NCBI GenBank assembly: GCA_018907035.1
Contig: JACCIC010000004.1
Coordinates: 7,648,001-7,712,000 of the forward strand
Source: Sycobia sp. Sy_11
Taxonomy: Eukaryota > Arthropoda > Insecta > Hymenoptera > Epichrysomallidae
Length of the DNA stretch: 64,000 nt
Reading direction: 5' to 3'
Each line of letters opens with the position of its first letter. The first letter of the stretch is position 1. Both the position numbers and the translations under genes were made by a program. Below, in pieces: positions 21,888-33,607 of this stretch. Below the pieces are notes generated by a model that worked only from the letters and a program-made list of their open reading frames with translations, was not told the DNA's origin and ran no database searches.

Positions 21888-21955
<68 letters not shown>
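21888..21955. repeat. (TA)n microsatellite
   Basis: About 68 bp of TA downstream of the ihog stop codon, possibly transcribed in its 3' UTR. Confidence 0.95.
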
Positions 21956-21958
<3 letters not shown>

Positions 21959-22202
21959 GATGAGCAATAATTTTTATAAAAACATAGCTTTTAGAATGAT
22001 AAAATTCTCACTAGCTTAGTCATTCTCCAGGACGTCGTGTTAACATGCCCGTTGTTCTCAACCTTCAAGTTACACACGCGTCGTGAAATATTTTTCAACC
22101 GATTGATCGATGCCGTGTCCCGTTCGACTTTTCCCTCCAAGCAACCGAAGGGTTAACAGAAGGCGCATAAGTCGAAGGATCCCCTCGAACGCCGGGCGGG
22201 CT

Positions 22203-22481
22203 CTATCTCACGAGGGGCTGATCGATCGGCAGGTTAGCCTGCTGCTGCAGCAGAGGAGGAGGAGGAGGAGATGGATCAGCTGGTCCGGCGGCCTGGATTT
22301 GGCCCGCGGGCCCCGTAGAATTGGCCTCGTGGCCGCCGATGCCGATGTGGTTGCGCTGTGCCGTCGGCGCCGAGGCCGGCTGGTGGTGGACATTGTTGCC
22401 GGCACTGCTGTTGCTGCCGCTGCCGTTGTTGTTCTGCCCGTTAAGAAACGAGGCCATTTCCATTGGCGACTGTTGTCCGCT
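22203..22481 (-). CDS. ihog: ihog exon 8: C-terminal tail
   Basis: Acceptor AAACGCAG in phase 0, then 92 codons to [23 protein letters not shown] is followed by Gly/Ser/Ala/His-rich and Pro-rich (PSPPPPP) low-complexity sequence, ending [10 protein letters not shown]. The open frames on the plus strand here are shadows of this GC-rich exon. Confidence 0.85.
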   Translation of the reverse strand, partial: SGQQSPMEMASFLNGQNNNGSGSNSSAGNNVHHQPASAPTAQRNHIGIGGHEANSTGPAGQIQAAGPADPSPPPPPLLQQQANLPIDQPLVR

Positions 22482-25400
22482 CTGCGTTTAGAAACATGCG
22501 TGTTCTTTCGTTCGTTCGTTTCGCTTCTTTTGAGATCTACAGCGTAGTAGCAGAGTCTTTTCAGACCTACGTGCGTGTTTCGACTGATTCTCTTTTTTTT
22601 GTTTTTTGTTTGCATTGTGGTGTTTCGAGGCGATAGTCGTAGAAGTAGCGAGGTAGAGTGTAGAAACAGAGAGCAGCGGAAATCGAAAGAAGAAACGATT
22701 TTTTTCTGGCTTGGTTGTTTTCTGCTACAGGACAGCTCGCTGGAGATTGTATAAGAAATTTTAATCATTGAAACGCAAATATCATTGAAATTTTTGTACA
22801 GTTTAAATTTCAATTAAAAATTTCTATTAGTTTAATAAATAAATTAACTTTTAATTAAACGTCAATTATCTATATACAGTATCTCACGAGCCTCCGAGAA
22901 AGTATAAAGCTTTGACTGTATGCGAGAACTTGTACATAACTATACTTTTAGCTAAGTGGCGAGAGAATAACAGCAGCGCTACACAGATGCTATAGAATAT
23001 GACCAATTGGCGAGACCAGTAGTATATAGCAAAGAAAAGAAAAGAAATAAATAGAGAGAAAGGCGTAACGCCAACGTAATTTCTCCAATGAACCGTTAAA
23101 AAGCATCAATCGCAAGATTCATTCACTGACCTTAGGCTGCATTGGATCCTCGGTAGATTCGAGGCCAGCCAATGGATTAGACGTTATATTTATCTTGGAA
23201 TCGGTGATACCGCCATTCATTACCCTGCCGTTTGTTATTGGTTTAGCTGAAAACAATTTACGTCTTTATTTGATAATTCGAATTTTTCAAAAATCCAATA
23301 TTAATATTACTATATAATTATTGATCAGAGTTTATGATTGTGCTCTTATAGATAAATATAATAAATTTTTTCTTATCTTAAAAATATAATTTTACTCTTT
23401 CTTGAAATTCTTATATAGAATTAGTCTTATATATGAAAGTAATTCTGATTTCTGGATTTATAATTACCCTGATCTTGAGAGGATTCTCGGCTCTGCTTAA
23501 GCTTGTTTCTCTGGTAAGCTACGCCAATCGCAGCGAGCCCGCCCAAGAGTATAGCACCTCCCAGAACTCCGCCAATTATCGCGTACATGTTTGAGCTCTC
23601 AACGCTTTCTACCGGATTGACCTTGTTCTCGGCGCGGACCTGCGGAATCGGCGCTTCCGTGACGACTTTTCGCGTTTTCTGGCCCAGTATCTGCGAAAAC
23701 TCGGATGCCGCGCCAACCGAGAAGCTTTGCACTTTGAACTCGTAGGTCGTGTCCGGCTGCAGGTGTGATATCGTTATGTTCGTCGAGTTTTTACCCTCGA
23801 CCGTGGTTTTGATGTAATCGCCGGCCGAAGTTGATGCTCTATGGTACACGTAAAATCCATCGATCTCCGCCGATCGGTTAGTGTTCTGCCATATGAGTAG
23901 AACTTCATTCGGACTCAAGGCTTCTGTATGAGTGAGCAGTGGTATTGGCATGGCATTGCTCTCGAAATTTCGTCGACGCGTTAAGTGGAAACGGGCCTAA
24001 AAAGAATCATTTACATCATTAGTATCGAGTAACTTATAAACAAATGAATTTAGAAAACTCATAGAATATCAATTTATTTCAGTGACTGTTAAAACATTTT
24101 TTTCCAGTTGACAATTTAAAATTATATTCATTATTAATTTAAGAGTAATAACAATAATTACTAGAAATTATTTGTATAGGTACTATTTGAATAGATTTAT
24201 AAAAAAATTTTATTTTATATCAGCTGTTTAACTCCTATTATTAAATTTTCATTCATCTTATCCACGACATTCATTATTATCAACTATTACTTACCGAAAT
24301 TGGACTAACGGCATTATCGTTGTTAGAATAAACGGCAGCGATTCGGAATCGATAAGTATGATCAGGTTGCAAATCCGTAACTTCGAAGGATCTTATGTGA
24401 CTGGGTATTTCCGTGTTAGCGGTCATCCACTTAGCCTGCTTACTATTAGTCTTCTGTCCAAGTTCACGATACTGTACTTTGAAGAAGAGTATAGGCAAGC
24501 CGTGATTCTCAGGAACTGACCATCTTACCATTACAGAAACATCCGACAGTCTTGTGATGTTGGGTTGGTTGGGCGGTACCATGATATCTAAAATAATCGT
24601 ATTATAATATTGTTTTATAGTTTACGTTTAAGCATACAATAATGTTATTTCAAAGTATAAGGAAACATAAAATTTTTCTTTCCCATGTCACACCTGTATC
24701 TTTGCGCTTGCCATTCTTTCCCCTTCTCCTGACACCGATCCTCGTATGTTTGTGACCGCCATTCGACATGCCATAATCGTTCCTGGACTTCATGCCGCCG
24801 CCAACGTGCTGTTTCGGCGTGACCCTCAAATAATTATATCCCGAATGCGATCCATACTCGTTGCTCGCGACGCACTGAACGATTCCGGCGTGCTTCTTCT
24901 CCACCACGGAGATGAATAGATTGTAGCCCTGGATGTTCAGATTCCTGCTCGGCGAGAGGGTCTCGCCGTTTATGAGCCACTCGATGCTGGGCGCCGGATA
25001 GCCGGTCGCGTTACAGGATAATTCCAAGGAACCGCCCTCCAGAAAGGTGGACAGCTTGGGGGCGCGCAAGACCGTTGGTGGCTCTACGACCGTCAGGATG
25101 ATTACGGATTTGACGTGGCCGGCACGATTGGTCCATATGCAATCGTACTCTCCCCTATCCGTTGACTCTACATTTACCAGAGTCAATCCCGTCGACGAGA
25201 AACTTGATCTAGCCGGCAAGCTGCTACCCAGCTTTGACCAAGTTACCTAAAAGAAAATCCTTTGTCAATATCAATGCAGTTTACAGATACCAAATTTAAT
25301 AAATTTTTTAGCTTCGTAAAAGTTTTAAGAATTATGGAAATTCTGTTAAGTATAATATTAATATTGAATCTTGTTCTACTGTTTTGTCAGAAGACTACGT

Positions 25401-27361
25401 ATGAATAACATTCAAAATTTTCAAACAGGCTCGTCGCGTCCGTCTCTCACCTGCGGCACCGGATAGCCAATTGCGAAGCATTCTAAGGTGACATTCTTGC
25501 CGCGCTGCACTTTGTATTCACTCTGGGGCTGCTTGATGAAGTACGGCTCCTGGTCCGTCGTATTCTTGTCGACGACCAGGATGGTCTTGTGATTGCTGGC
25601 GTAGGTCTCGGACGTTATGTAATTATTGGCCTTGCAGTGATAGCTTCCGGAGTCCGAAGGCTTGGCGCGTTCAATGATCATGACCTTACTACCGGTCAGA
25701 CTGGCGTTAGCGATCATGTTTCCGTCTTTGAAAAACTGAATGATCGCCTCCGGTACCGAGTACGGGACCGGGCACGTTATTGGGACGTTGCTACCGGCCG
25801 GCACCCTTAGGTAAACGTTACCCCGGTCAGTGAACTTGTCGATTCGTGCTTGCGTCAAGCGCGCCGGATCGGATGCTAGTCCGCTTGTTCCTGAAAAAAT
25901 AATAATGACTTATATCTCTATATCTTACGAAAATTTAGGTAGTACGCAAAAAGCAAGTATTAATTGTATTCCATAAATATCTGTTAAAGCTTCTCAACCA
26001 TCGAATAAATCTGTATACATTACGCGATACATACATTCACGAAATATAATGATTAATACATGACTATGAATGTTTGAACTTTTGCAAATGTTTGAAATAA
26101 AAATGAATAATAATTTTATTATATGTATTATGTATATAATTTATTAATTGGCAGACTATAAGAATCATTAAGACAATCATCAGACGATTTATTCAGTATT
26201 CCAAAAAGTTTTAGTTATCTCACATCTTACTGTAAGTTTTTTCTTTTCATTATCAGTATTGGTGAATTACTATCTAAAAATTTAAATTGCAAAAACTAAT
26301 AGTGCATTTATAACATTTTAGTTCTCACCGTAAAAAGCAATGCATCGGTAATCGCCGGCTTTGGTCTCGTCGTCGAAGTAGACTACGTGTTTAGAGGTTT
26401 TCCCGCCATTACCACTGACCGAATCCAGGGGTATCCAGTTGCTGGAGCCGAGGGGCCTGTGCCTCCAGGCGAATTTCTCCGCAGCCAGGTTGAGACTGCA
26501 CTCGAAGTATACCTCATCGCCCAAGGGTGCGGTCAATGGCTGCGGATGCCGCGTGAAAATCATGCCTGGCTCCGATGATTTCTGACCTATTATATATTAA
26601 CAAACGGTACATAAATGTAAGGTTCAAATCTTAGCGCGATCTTGTACTCGAGGAAAGCAATAAAACTACACGATTCTCGTTATTGAATGAGTTATACTGA
26701 GCACCTATTCTTCTGATTATTATAGAATGTTATCCTTAAATTTTGTATCATAGTTCTAGATGAATCTGACGTTCAATTAATTTAGTTTTTGTCGGTTTCA
26801 TAAAAAATTTTGAATAGTTTTTATATATTTCTAACAATATTACTTGGCCTCAAATACTGGCTATCGACTCTCTGATTTTAATGAGAGTATTTCATATAAT
26901 TTATAATTAGATCATCCTTGTATAAATCTAAAAATTTTAAAAATCATTATTTAAAAAAACTTAATAGAAAATAAAAAATGAAAAAAATTCCCCAATGATA
27001 TTTAATCGGTAAAACAGAATCTCGATAATTTAAGTAGCTCCTTCGAAAAAGGAATAATCGACTTTGAAAAAAAATGCGTGCTCCATCAACGGCAAATAAA
27101 TTCTTCATCCATCACGTGGGCGCGGGTCCTCCCATGCCCCTCCTCCTTCCCCGCTTGCATCCGCGGCCGGCGAGGAGAACTTTTTCAAAGGTGCCCGCAT
27201 TTTTAAGAGAAAGGAAGTGTGCAATGTATGTGTGGATGTGTATGTATGTGCCCGCGAACGGGGCAAAAATTGCGCGACTTACCCGAAGAAGCACCAAGGC
27301 ATCCAGTGGCGCAGAGCAGAGCCGCGGTGATGCCGCACAACGTGGTGTACGCCGCTCGCAT
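22203..27361 (-). CDS. ihog: Interference hedgehog (Ihog/Boi family) Hedgehog co-receptor, 848 aa
   Basis: Eight coding exons, in order: 27361-27283, 26586-26329, 25890-25451, 25246-24694, 24587-24295, 23996-23468, 23246-23131, 22481-22203. Junctions are GT-AG with matching phases, and the total is 2547 nt, an exact open frame ending TAG. The protein has a signal peptide (about 1-23), Ig1 (about 30-112), Ig2 and Ig3 (about 120-310), Ig4 (about 325-405), a basic linker (about 405-443), FN1 (444-541), FN2 (about 557-650), a transmembrane helix (about 679-702) and a cytoplasmic tail. Four Ig plus two FNIII plus one TM is the Ihog/Boi architecture. In flies these proteins bind Hedgehog through the first FNIII with heparan sulphate and partner with Patched at the cell surface. 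Length is close to fly Ihog. A shorter tail by intron retention is possible. Confidence 0.93.
23131..23246 (-). CDS. ihog: ihog exon 7: cytoplasmic tail segment
   Basis: Acceptor TTTTCAG, donor CTAAG|GTCAGT. It encodes [20 protein letters not shown] and [16 protein letters not shown]. Start phase 1, end phase 0, which joins exons 6 and 8 exactly. Confidence 0.85.
23468..23996 (-). CDS. ihog: ihog exon 6: second FNIII domain and transmembrane helix
   Basis: FNIII features are [15 protein letters not shown] and [17 protein letters not shown]. After a stalk, the helix [20 protein letters not shown] and the following GVAY are capped by QRNKLK on the cytoplasmic side. The donor CAGG|GTAATT is phase 1. 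Reading into the intron gives a short alternative tail ending at 23427. Confidence 0.92.
24295..24587 (-). CDS. ihog: ihog exon 5: first FNIII domain (Hedgehog-binding type)
   Basis: One exon encodes one FNIII domain: [20 protein letters not shown], then [10 protein letters not shown], then [20 protein letters not shown]. In fly Ihog the equivalent domain contacts Hedgehog and heparin. Start phase 1, end phase 0 at ATTTCG|GTAAGT. Confidence 0.92.
24694..25246 (-). CDS. ihog: ihog exon 4: rest of Ig3, Ig4 and basic linker
   Basis: It completes Ig3 (VTWSKLG to [13 protein letters not shown]), then Ig4 ([20 protein letters not shown] to [15 protein letters not shown]). It ends in a Gly/Arg/Lys-rich linker ([14 protein letters not shown]) just before FN1. 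Start phase 0, end phase 1. Confidence 0.9.
25451..25890 (-). CDS. ihog: ihog exon 3: second Ig domain and first half of the third
   Basis: Acceptor TTTTTTCAG in phase 1, donor CCGCAG|GTGAGA in phase 0. Ig2 spans [20 protein letters not shown] to [10 protein letters not shown]. Ig3 begins [20 protein letters not shown] and is cut by the intron after GYPVPQ, a classical mid-Ig intron. Confidence 0.9.
26329..26586 (-). CDS. ihog: ihog exon 2: first Ig domain
   Basis: 86 codons, phase 1 at both ends. [19 protein letters not shown] holds the first Ig cysteine, FAWRHRP the conserved Trp, and [11 protein letters not shown] the second cysteine. Confidence 0.9.
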
Positions 27362-27371
27362 CTTGACTCAT
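26514..27371 (-). CDS. Overlapping upstream ORF of ihog (53 codons)
   Basis: Begins at the ATG 10 bases upstream of the ihog start. It runs through exon 1 (27371-27283), across the same splice junction, and stops at TGA in exon 2 (ending 26514), overlapping the signal peptide and the start of Ig1 in another frame. Its probable role, if any, is dampening translation of ihog. No domain is recognised. Confidence 0.3.
27283..27361 (-). CDS. ihog: ihog coding exon 1: signal peptide
   Basis: Start ATG at 27361. [20 protein letters not shown] is a typical signal peptide (basic n-region, hydrophobic core), followed by CLGASS. The donor TCGG|GTAAGT is in phase 1. Another ATG lies 10 bases upstream in a different frame; the signal peptide decides for this start. 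Confidence 0.88.
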
Positions 27372-27372
27372 T
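27362..27372 (-). promoter_or_regulatory. ihog: ihog 5' UTR end with splice acceptor and overlapping upstream ATG
   Basis: On the minus strand a long pyrimidine tract ends in CTCGTCTGTTGCAG at 27373, leaving an 11-base leader AATGAGTCAAG before the start codon. So the transcript probably has an upstream non-coding exon. The leader contains its own ATG (27371) in a different frame. Confidence 0.6.
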
Positions 27373-27537
27373 CTGCAACAGACGAGAAAAGGAGCAAAAG
27401 GTGAGAAAAGAGGCATATAGAAGAGAGAACGAGATATATAGAGTGAGAGGGAGAGAAAGAGAGCGGGAACGCCCGCGGGCTTCTCCTCGTCTTTCTCCCT
27501 TTCTCGTTATTATACACCCGCCCCGGGAAGGAGAAAG

Positions 27538-27540
<3 letters not shown>

Positions 27541-27571
<31 letters not shown>
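27541..27571. repeat. (GA)n microsatellite
   Basis: GA run followed 50 bp later by a TC run (27621-27644); the two can pair as a hairpin. Confidence 0.9.
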
Positions 27572-27578
<7 letters not shown>

Positions 27579-27620
27579 GGACCCCAGCGCAAATTCTACC
27601 TGGGCGCACCAAGACACGAG

Positions 27621-27644
27621 TCTCTCTCTCTCTCTCTCTCTCTC
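27621..27644. repeat. (TC)n microsatellite
   Basis: Complementary partner of the GA run at 27541. Confidence 0.9.
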
Positions 27645-29046
27645 GTTCTTCTTTCTTTCTTGTTTTTCAGCTTGCGCTCGCCGGGCCGTCGGCTGCCCGG
27701 CCCGGTTGGCATCGGCTTTGCGCGCCGCTCGCCTAAAATTAACGATCGCTTTTATAGGAAGCCGCGCACGAGGAGGACGAGGTGGAGAAAGAGGAGGAGG
27801 AGGACGAAGAGGAAGAAGAGGCGCGACGCGCAGAGTTCAACGTGAAAATAGAACGCCGGCCCGCCCTCCCTACGCATTCCCGCGTGCCGCGCATAGTATA
27901 ACAAGAGGGAGACAGAGTATTCGTCGAACTCAATTTTGAATTTTCCCGCGAGAATGAAGAATTATATATACGTTTATTTACTCCAACAACAAAATACGAT
28001 AAATCGTAAGAAATATACGTGTCATACTAACAATAATATTACAATAAGGAAAAAATGTTTTGGAGGAAGATATTTTATAATATGAAATTAACAAAAATTA
28101 TAAATAGTGTATCGAACGTCGCCGCATTATACTATTTCTGTTTGAAACTACATTGTCAGCATTATAATCCAACTATTCCATGTGCGTATTAATAGTTTTA
28201 AAAAAATATAAATATGATAAATAACGTAATCCGACTGTCAACTTATTTAAAAACTATTGTCTGTCGTATTTTATCTACCTCAGGGATACTTACTTTAACT
28301 TCCTATAGTATAGGTATTCCTCATGCTTATATTAAAAAAAAAAAGCTAAAGTCTTAAACTTGCAAAACAGAACGATTTTTATCTCCAATAATGTATCTTC
28401 AATCATGCTCTGTATCTACAGATACATACAATCTTCTACAGATGCATCTGGAAACACCACAGTATTGTAAAGTTTAAGTGTACTCGAACTAAAGATATCC
28501 TGAGTTTTCCACAAAGAGTCTCGACGGATCAATTCATACTAAAGCTTAAGCCGCACGTACATGTATTTAATGACTTTTTTAAGTTATAAATTCTACTTGT
28601 GGCTTCCACGATGCTTTATTATGTAGTGTAATGCCAGTATTCACGTCGGTTTCACGGAATCGCTCCTTCGCGAATCTGAATTCTCGGTGAATTCCACAAT
28701 TGAATTTTATTCACGATCTTAATGATAATACCAAAATAGATTGCTACAGAATTAAAACACGAATCGGAGATCTCCGCTCCGCTAATTCAGAACCCTCAAG
28801 AAACGTATCCCTTACAATCGTCGGATACATCAGACGATTATCTGGATAGCATAGGTGTTTTACATTCTCCAAGCGATCATTACTATTTTAGGGCATTGAC
28901 TTATAGAAGCTCAATAATAAAAGCCCCAGAGTACACAGATACTTCTACGTAACACTCATATTAATTCCTAACTAGTTAAAATTGCGATTATTATTGAAAT
29001 TATATCTTAAAGTCACAGTGGAAGTTTAACTTTATCTACAAGAATA

Positions 29047-29340
29047 CTATCCATAAGAACCGCCAACCTCTAAAGCACCGATTATAACAATATGGAAGAT
29101 GGGATAGTATCGAACGTGTAAACTGAAATTGAACAACTTCTTACTCGTCATTCTCCATTTAGCAGTAGTCATGCGTATGGCATCGGTAAGTTTCAATAGC
29201 ACAGTTTGACGACTGTGATTTCTTCTGAAACCCGTACGGAAAGGATCAATTATCTCTGTATACAGATATTGCATTATTTGGACATGAATGGTATTATCAA
29301 ACACCCCGGAAAGGAAATAAGCCAACACTAGTTTATGCAC
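29047..29340 (-). pseudogene. Non-LTR retrotransposon (LINE) reverse transcriptase fragment
   Basis: The minus-strand frame holds IIDPFRTGFRRNHSRQTVLL followed by KLTDAIRM, the finger-region signature shared by jockey/R1/I-type LINE reverse transcriptases (family form: DPFQ/S-GFR..HST-T-LL). Upstream it has LSGVFDNTIHVQIMQYL, also typical. It ends abruptly before the catalytic motifs; no full element surrounds it. Confidence 0.7.
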
Positions 29341-30055
29341 TTTCGTAACATTAGAGAATGCTTTTTTTTTAAACTAAATAATTATGTCTTCTTTAAAATC
29401 ATTAGACGAACTTCATTAAAAAAAGGAATTAAATAGATTTCAAAATTAATTTTACAATACTTGAGCAAACTGTCAAATCACTTTATCATTTAAGAACAAA
29501 AAAACATTCTGATTTAAAGATACAATAGTGTTCATTGCCTGAACTATTCTCCAAATTAACTTTCTCTCCAATAGTAAATTTTTAAGAGGTAATTTTGAGC
29601 TTACAGCCAGGTACTAGTTCAACTTTTCCTGTTCACGCTTAAGGAAAAACAAGTTAGCTTCCTCTGATTTCAAGAATCATAATGACGTTTATTGTACAAT
29701 GTTGACAACATTTCTCGTCTATTAGTGACATTTCACGTTTCATGTCAAGCCCAATCCACGTATAAAACGTTGTGGTGTGGTTGATTACGACCATAATTGT
29801 TCAAATGAAAATACTTGATCATGTAAATGTCAATCAACGTCAGTTATTTAGATAATAAGGTAGAATTCAGAGCATCCATCATAATTTTATGACTATAATT
29901 AAAACTAGATTACACAGAATATCAAAAAAATTAGCATCGTTTTGCAAAAATGATGAACTGTAGATTACATTGAATAATACTGAAAAGAGATTAACTATTC
30001 GCTATTTTACCCTATATTCATTAATTCAAATAAGACTGTTATCCACCATCGAGCC

Positions 30056-30081
30056 CTCTCTCTCTCTCTCTCTCTCTCTCT
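30056..30081. repeat. (CT)n microsatellite
   Basis: Short CT run of about 26 bp. Confidence 0.9.
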
Positions 30082-31172
30082 AACTTTGTCATATAGTAGA
30101 AAAATTGCTTACATGCAATGAAAAATGTATGTTCAATTATGTTATTAACATTTATCAATTATTCAACAATTTTATTTATTTATTCGATAACAATTTAAAT
30201 CAAACGACAAAAATTGTTCCAAAGGATTATTATTTTGAATGTTATTTATTAATATTTCTACCTTCCTTTGTATTGAATATACGAAATATTATTATGCAAA
30301 AGTATTTCCAAGATATAATATTTCTTTAGATTTTAATTATGAATTTTTCGATAATGCTTTTAAATATTATTTTAAAAAATTTTAAAATAAGTCTAAATTT
30401 TCAAAATTGTGTTCATCTATTCCCTTCATGCCATATTAATTTCTCCTACCTATGATCAATATCGACCGTTCAAACTTATTTAGCGTAATAGAAAGAAATT
30501 CTGAACCACAAAAAAATTTACCACGATATCACCGGAAATAAACTGAATTTCTCCATATAGCTTGCTAATGCTTCCAAGCACAGAAAATCATTTCTGGCAT
30601 TTCCTTTGATCATTTATACATACAATGTGTGTGTGCGAGCGCGTGTGCAAGAAAAACATTCGTAATTCCTTCAGATTTCACCTGGGTACATATAATTATA
30701 CGTGCGGCTCGAGAAAGGCTATATTATAAAAATACTTACGGGTGCGCGCACGCGCGCATCATGGACTCTTGCTTATGCTTTTGTCCGGATGCGCGCAATG
30801 TACGCTTATGCATCGCGTCAATGAGAAAAGTGCACGCGCACACATATCTATACATATACCTATATATATATAGAATACACATGCAAGGGGAAAGGGGAAT
30901 ATTGCGGCAACGTGTAATACCGTATACGGTTCTGGAAAGCGCGCGTGGGCGGCGCACGCGACCGATTTGCCTCCGCCTACGTTGTGGAGCAAGAGAAAAA
31001 GACAGAGATAGAAAGAGAATTGCGGCGAGAAAATTATGAATGAAAGATATATATTTATGTTTGTGGAAGAGGTGTGGAGAGAGAGAAGAGTGCGCATATA
31101 TAATATATTCGGTCCGCGTGAAAAATATAGGTACTGTATAGACAAGAATGAGTGGAAAGTGGAGGGGGATAC

Positions 31173-31321
<149 letters not shown>

Positions 31322-31574
31322 CATATTCATATGAATGAAACGAATGAACAAGCTGGGTATATGAATGAGCGAGAAAAATTGCGGCTTATATATATAGGAA
31401 GCTGCACGCAGAGTATGCCTATTATAATTTCGAGAGGGGGAGCAGTTTCTCATTCGTTAATGTGTACATTCGCACCGCGCGTGCCCGCATTTTGCTTCCC
31501 TCTTTGATTTATGGTTTGCGCATTACAGATCCCTCGATCCGTGTAATTAGTCCGCGAATCATATTGTGCATGTC

Positions 31575-31576
<2 letters not shown>

Positions 31577-31620
<44 letters not shown>
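31577..31620. repeat. (TA)n microsatellite
   Basis: TA run of 44 bp between the GA and TC arrays. Confidence 0.95.
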
Positions 31621-31622
<2 letters not shown>

Positions 31623-31672
31623 CTCGCTTTCGCCAGTTAGTCGCTGTTATGTGATGATGAATTCGATCGTAG

Positions 31673-31673
<1 letters not shown>

Positions 31674-31743
<70 letters not shown>

Positions 31744-31758
31744 TTCTCTCTCTCTCTA
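31674..31758. repeat. (TC)n microsatellite
   Basis: TC array with two short TTTC interruptions, complementary to the GA array at 31174. Confidence 0.95.
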
Positions 31759-32508
31759 TTCCCCTATTACATTCGAGGCCTTCAAATCTTTAATTTGGCC
31801 GAAAGGTATTAAAAAAGTTTTTCATTCAATTCGAAAACCTACGTACGACTCTGTAAAGGATAAAATATAAAAAAATATCGTTATATAAGGACTACTAAAA
31901 ATAAATGAAGTTTCTATATAATTAAACAGATGAAAAACAGATAAAATGTAAAAGAGTAAAAAAATTAAATAGAATAAATATTATACATCAGCAGATATAT
32001 ACAATACTTCAAAAAACTCTTAAAGTTTACAAGATAACGAATAAATTTAGGCGTGGCTTTAAGCGTTTTTCATTTGATAAATAATATCGGTGAGGCTGCT
32101 TTTTAAAATTGTATAATGCGAACAATTTCTGAATTTGATGATATACGTTTAGAGTGAGCTTTTTTTGAGTCAGGCCTAAGGGTTTGGCGCAAAAGTAAAA
32201 AGGCAGGAATCTCGTTGGCTTTTATCACGAACCAAACTAAGGCAACTAAGTCTTTCAAGTTTCGTTCAGCACTTCAGTGAGATAAAATATAAGAGAATGA
32301 CGTTTAAGGAAATCTTGCAGGTAAAAGAGTAGGGTAGAATTTACGAAAATTGTTATACGGTCTACAACTACTATATGAGTCGGATTACAACTAAAACATA
32401 AAGTCTCTAACTTTTTTATTCATAACATAATTGATAGAAATATTATGCATATATAGTCTCGAGAGCTCAGATAATGAAATTTCAGGTAATAAAATCAATA
32501 TCTGCATA

Positions 32509-33300
32509 TTAATGTTTTCCACAGCTTGAAGCTTTATTCATCAGATAAAGCTGTAAACCATCAGCGTAAACACACGCCCACACACCCACACACACGTATA
32601 GATATATAGAGGAACAGTGAGATAAGATTTTAGGCAAGTCATTGATGAAAAGTTGAATTAATGAAGGTCCAATGGTGCTTGTGGAATGCTCAATCAGACG
32701 GTATATCACACCTGATCCAAGCTTTGAACGTTTACGAAAAATTTACTATAAGCACAGCTGGCAAGCCATTTGATGGAGGTATCATGTCAGTTCAAAGTTC
32801 TTAGCTTGTAGCAAAGATTTGATGATTCACGGTATCTAGCGCCTTAGAATAGTCGAATATGATAGAATAGAATAAGAGACACCTAATATACTTTTGGTAC
32901 CAAATACAAATGTCGTTTCCGTTACAACAGCAAATCATGTGGCCCTTTTGAAGATAAGCCTGCCAATCGGCTAAGACTTATCATTGCGAGTGAAAAAATT
33001 TATTAAAACATTCGTCTTCGTATACGACGTAATCGAAATGTTCAGATCGTTATAAGACCTTCGCATCAGATCTCGTATCCAACATTATTGATGGTATTTA
33101 AAAGACCCCTCGGAGATGAAGATAAACATCAAATGGTAATTGTTTCCAGCTTTTGGAAAAATGCCTGTAGGGATTACGAAGTAGTTCGAAGATCTCGAGA
33201 GGTAAGTGAACGGACAAAAGATAAGGATCACCGTGGGCATGATCGTAGATATATTATATGTACGTTAACTAGAATACCGTCTGGACCAGGGACTATTAGA
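32509..33300 (-). pseudogene. Degenerate LINE reverse transcriptase
   Basis: Minus-strand pieces in the correct order: VPGPDGIL near 33285, IIFDYSKALDTVNHQIFAT near 32850 (catalytic-palm motif A), LFINDLPKILSH near 32650, and VYADGLQLYL near 32565 where the family has YADD. Stops and frame changes separate them, and a CA-rich simple repeat has grown between LSH and YADG. The last catalytic Asp is Gly, so it is inactive. Confidence 0.75.
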
Positions 33301-33557
33301 AGATTAGGCCGTGTGGCCTTCGGAAAGGAAAGCAGAAATCTTACGCTGCGACGAAAAGAGCGAATTGTCGTACGCTGTACAGGTATCCTATTGAGTTGTG
33401 GGAGGTGTAGTAAATGTCACATGCTCGCATACAACAATCATTGATTCGTTGAGTATATAGTAAATAAACCGATTGATATATAGAGAAACCACAAGGGGGG
33501 CGAGGGAATTTTTCGAGAAAGGAGATCTGATAGTACTGTAACCGATTCTCGAGCATT

Positions 33558-33559
<2 letters not shown>

Positions 33560-33604
<45 letters not shown>

Positions 33605-33607
33605 TTC
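33560..33607. repeat. (CT)n microsatellite
   Basis: CT run of about 48 bp with one TTT interruption. Confidence 0.9.

Larger units (their letters stand above)
18966..22202. other. Spacer between gene A and ihog; probable ihog 3' UTR at its upper end
   Basis: AT-rich. No exon can be supported. The part next to 22202 should be the ihog 3' UTR. The (TA)n tract at 21888-21955 would be inside it if the nearest polyadenylation signal is used. Confidence 0.5.

Noticed and set aside
22110..22547. 145-codon plus-strand frame with Arg/Ala/Val-rich sequence
   Set aside because: Antisense shadow of the GC-rich last exon of ihog, which has splice and phase support.
27074..27736. 220-codon plus-strand frame opposite ihog exon 1
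   Set aside because: It crosses the ihog signal-peptide exon antisense and then GA/CT repeats; no domain.
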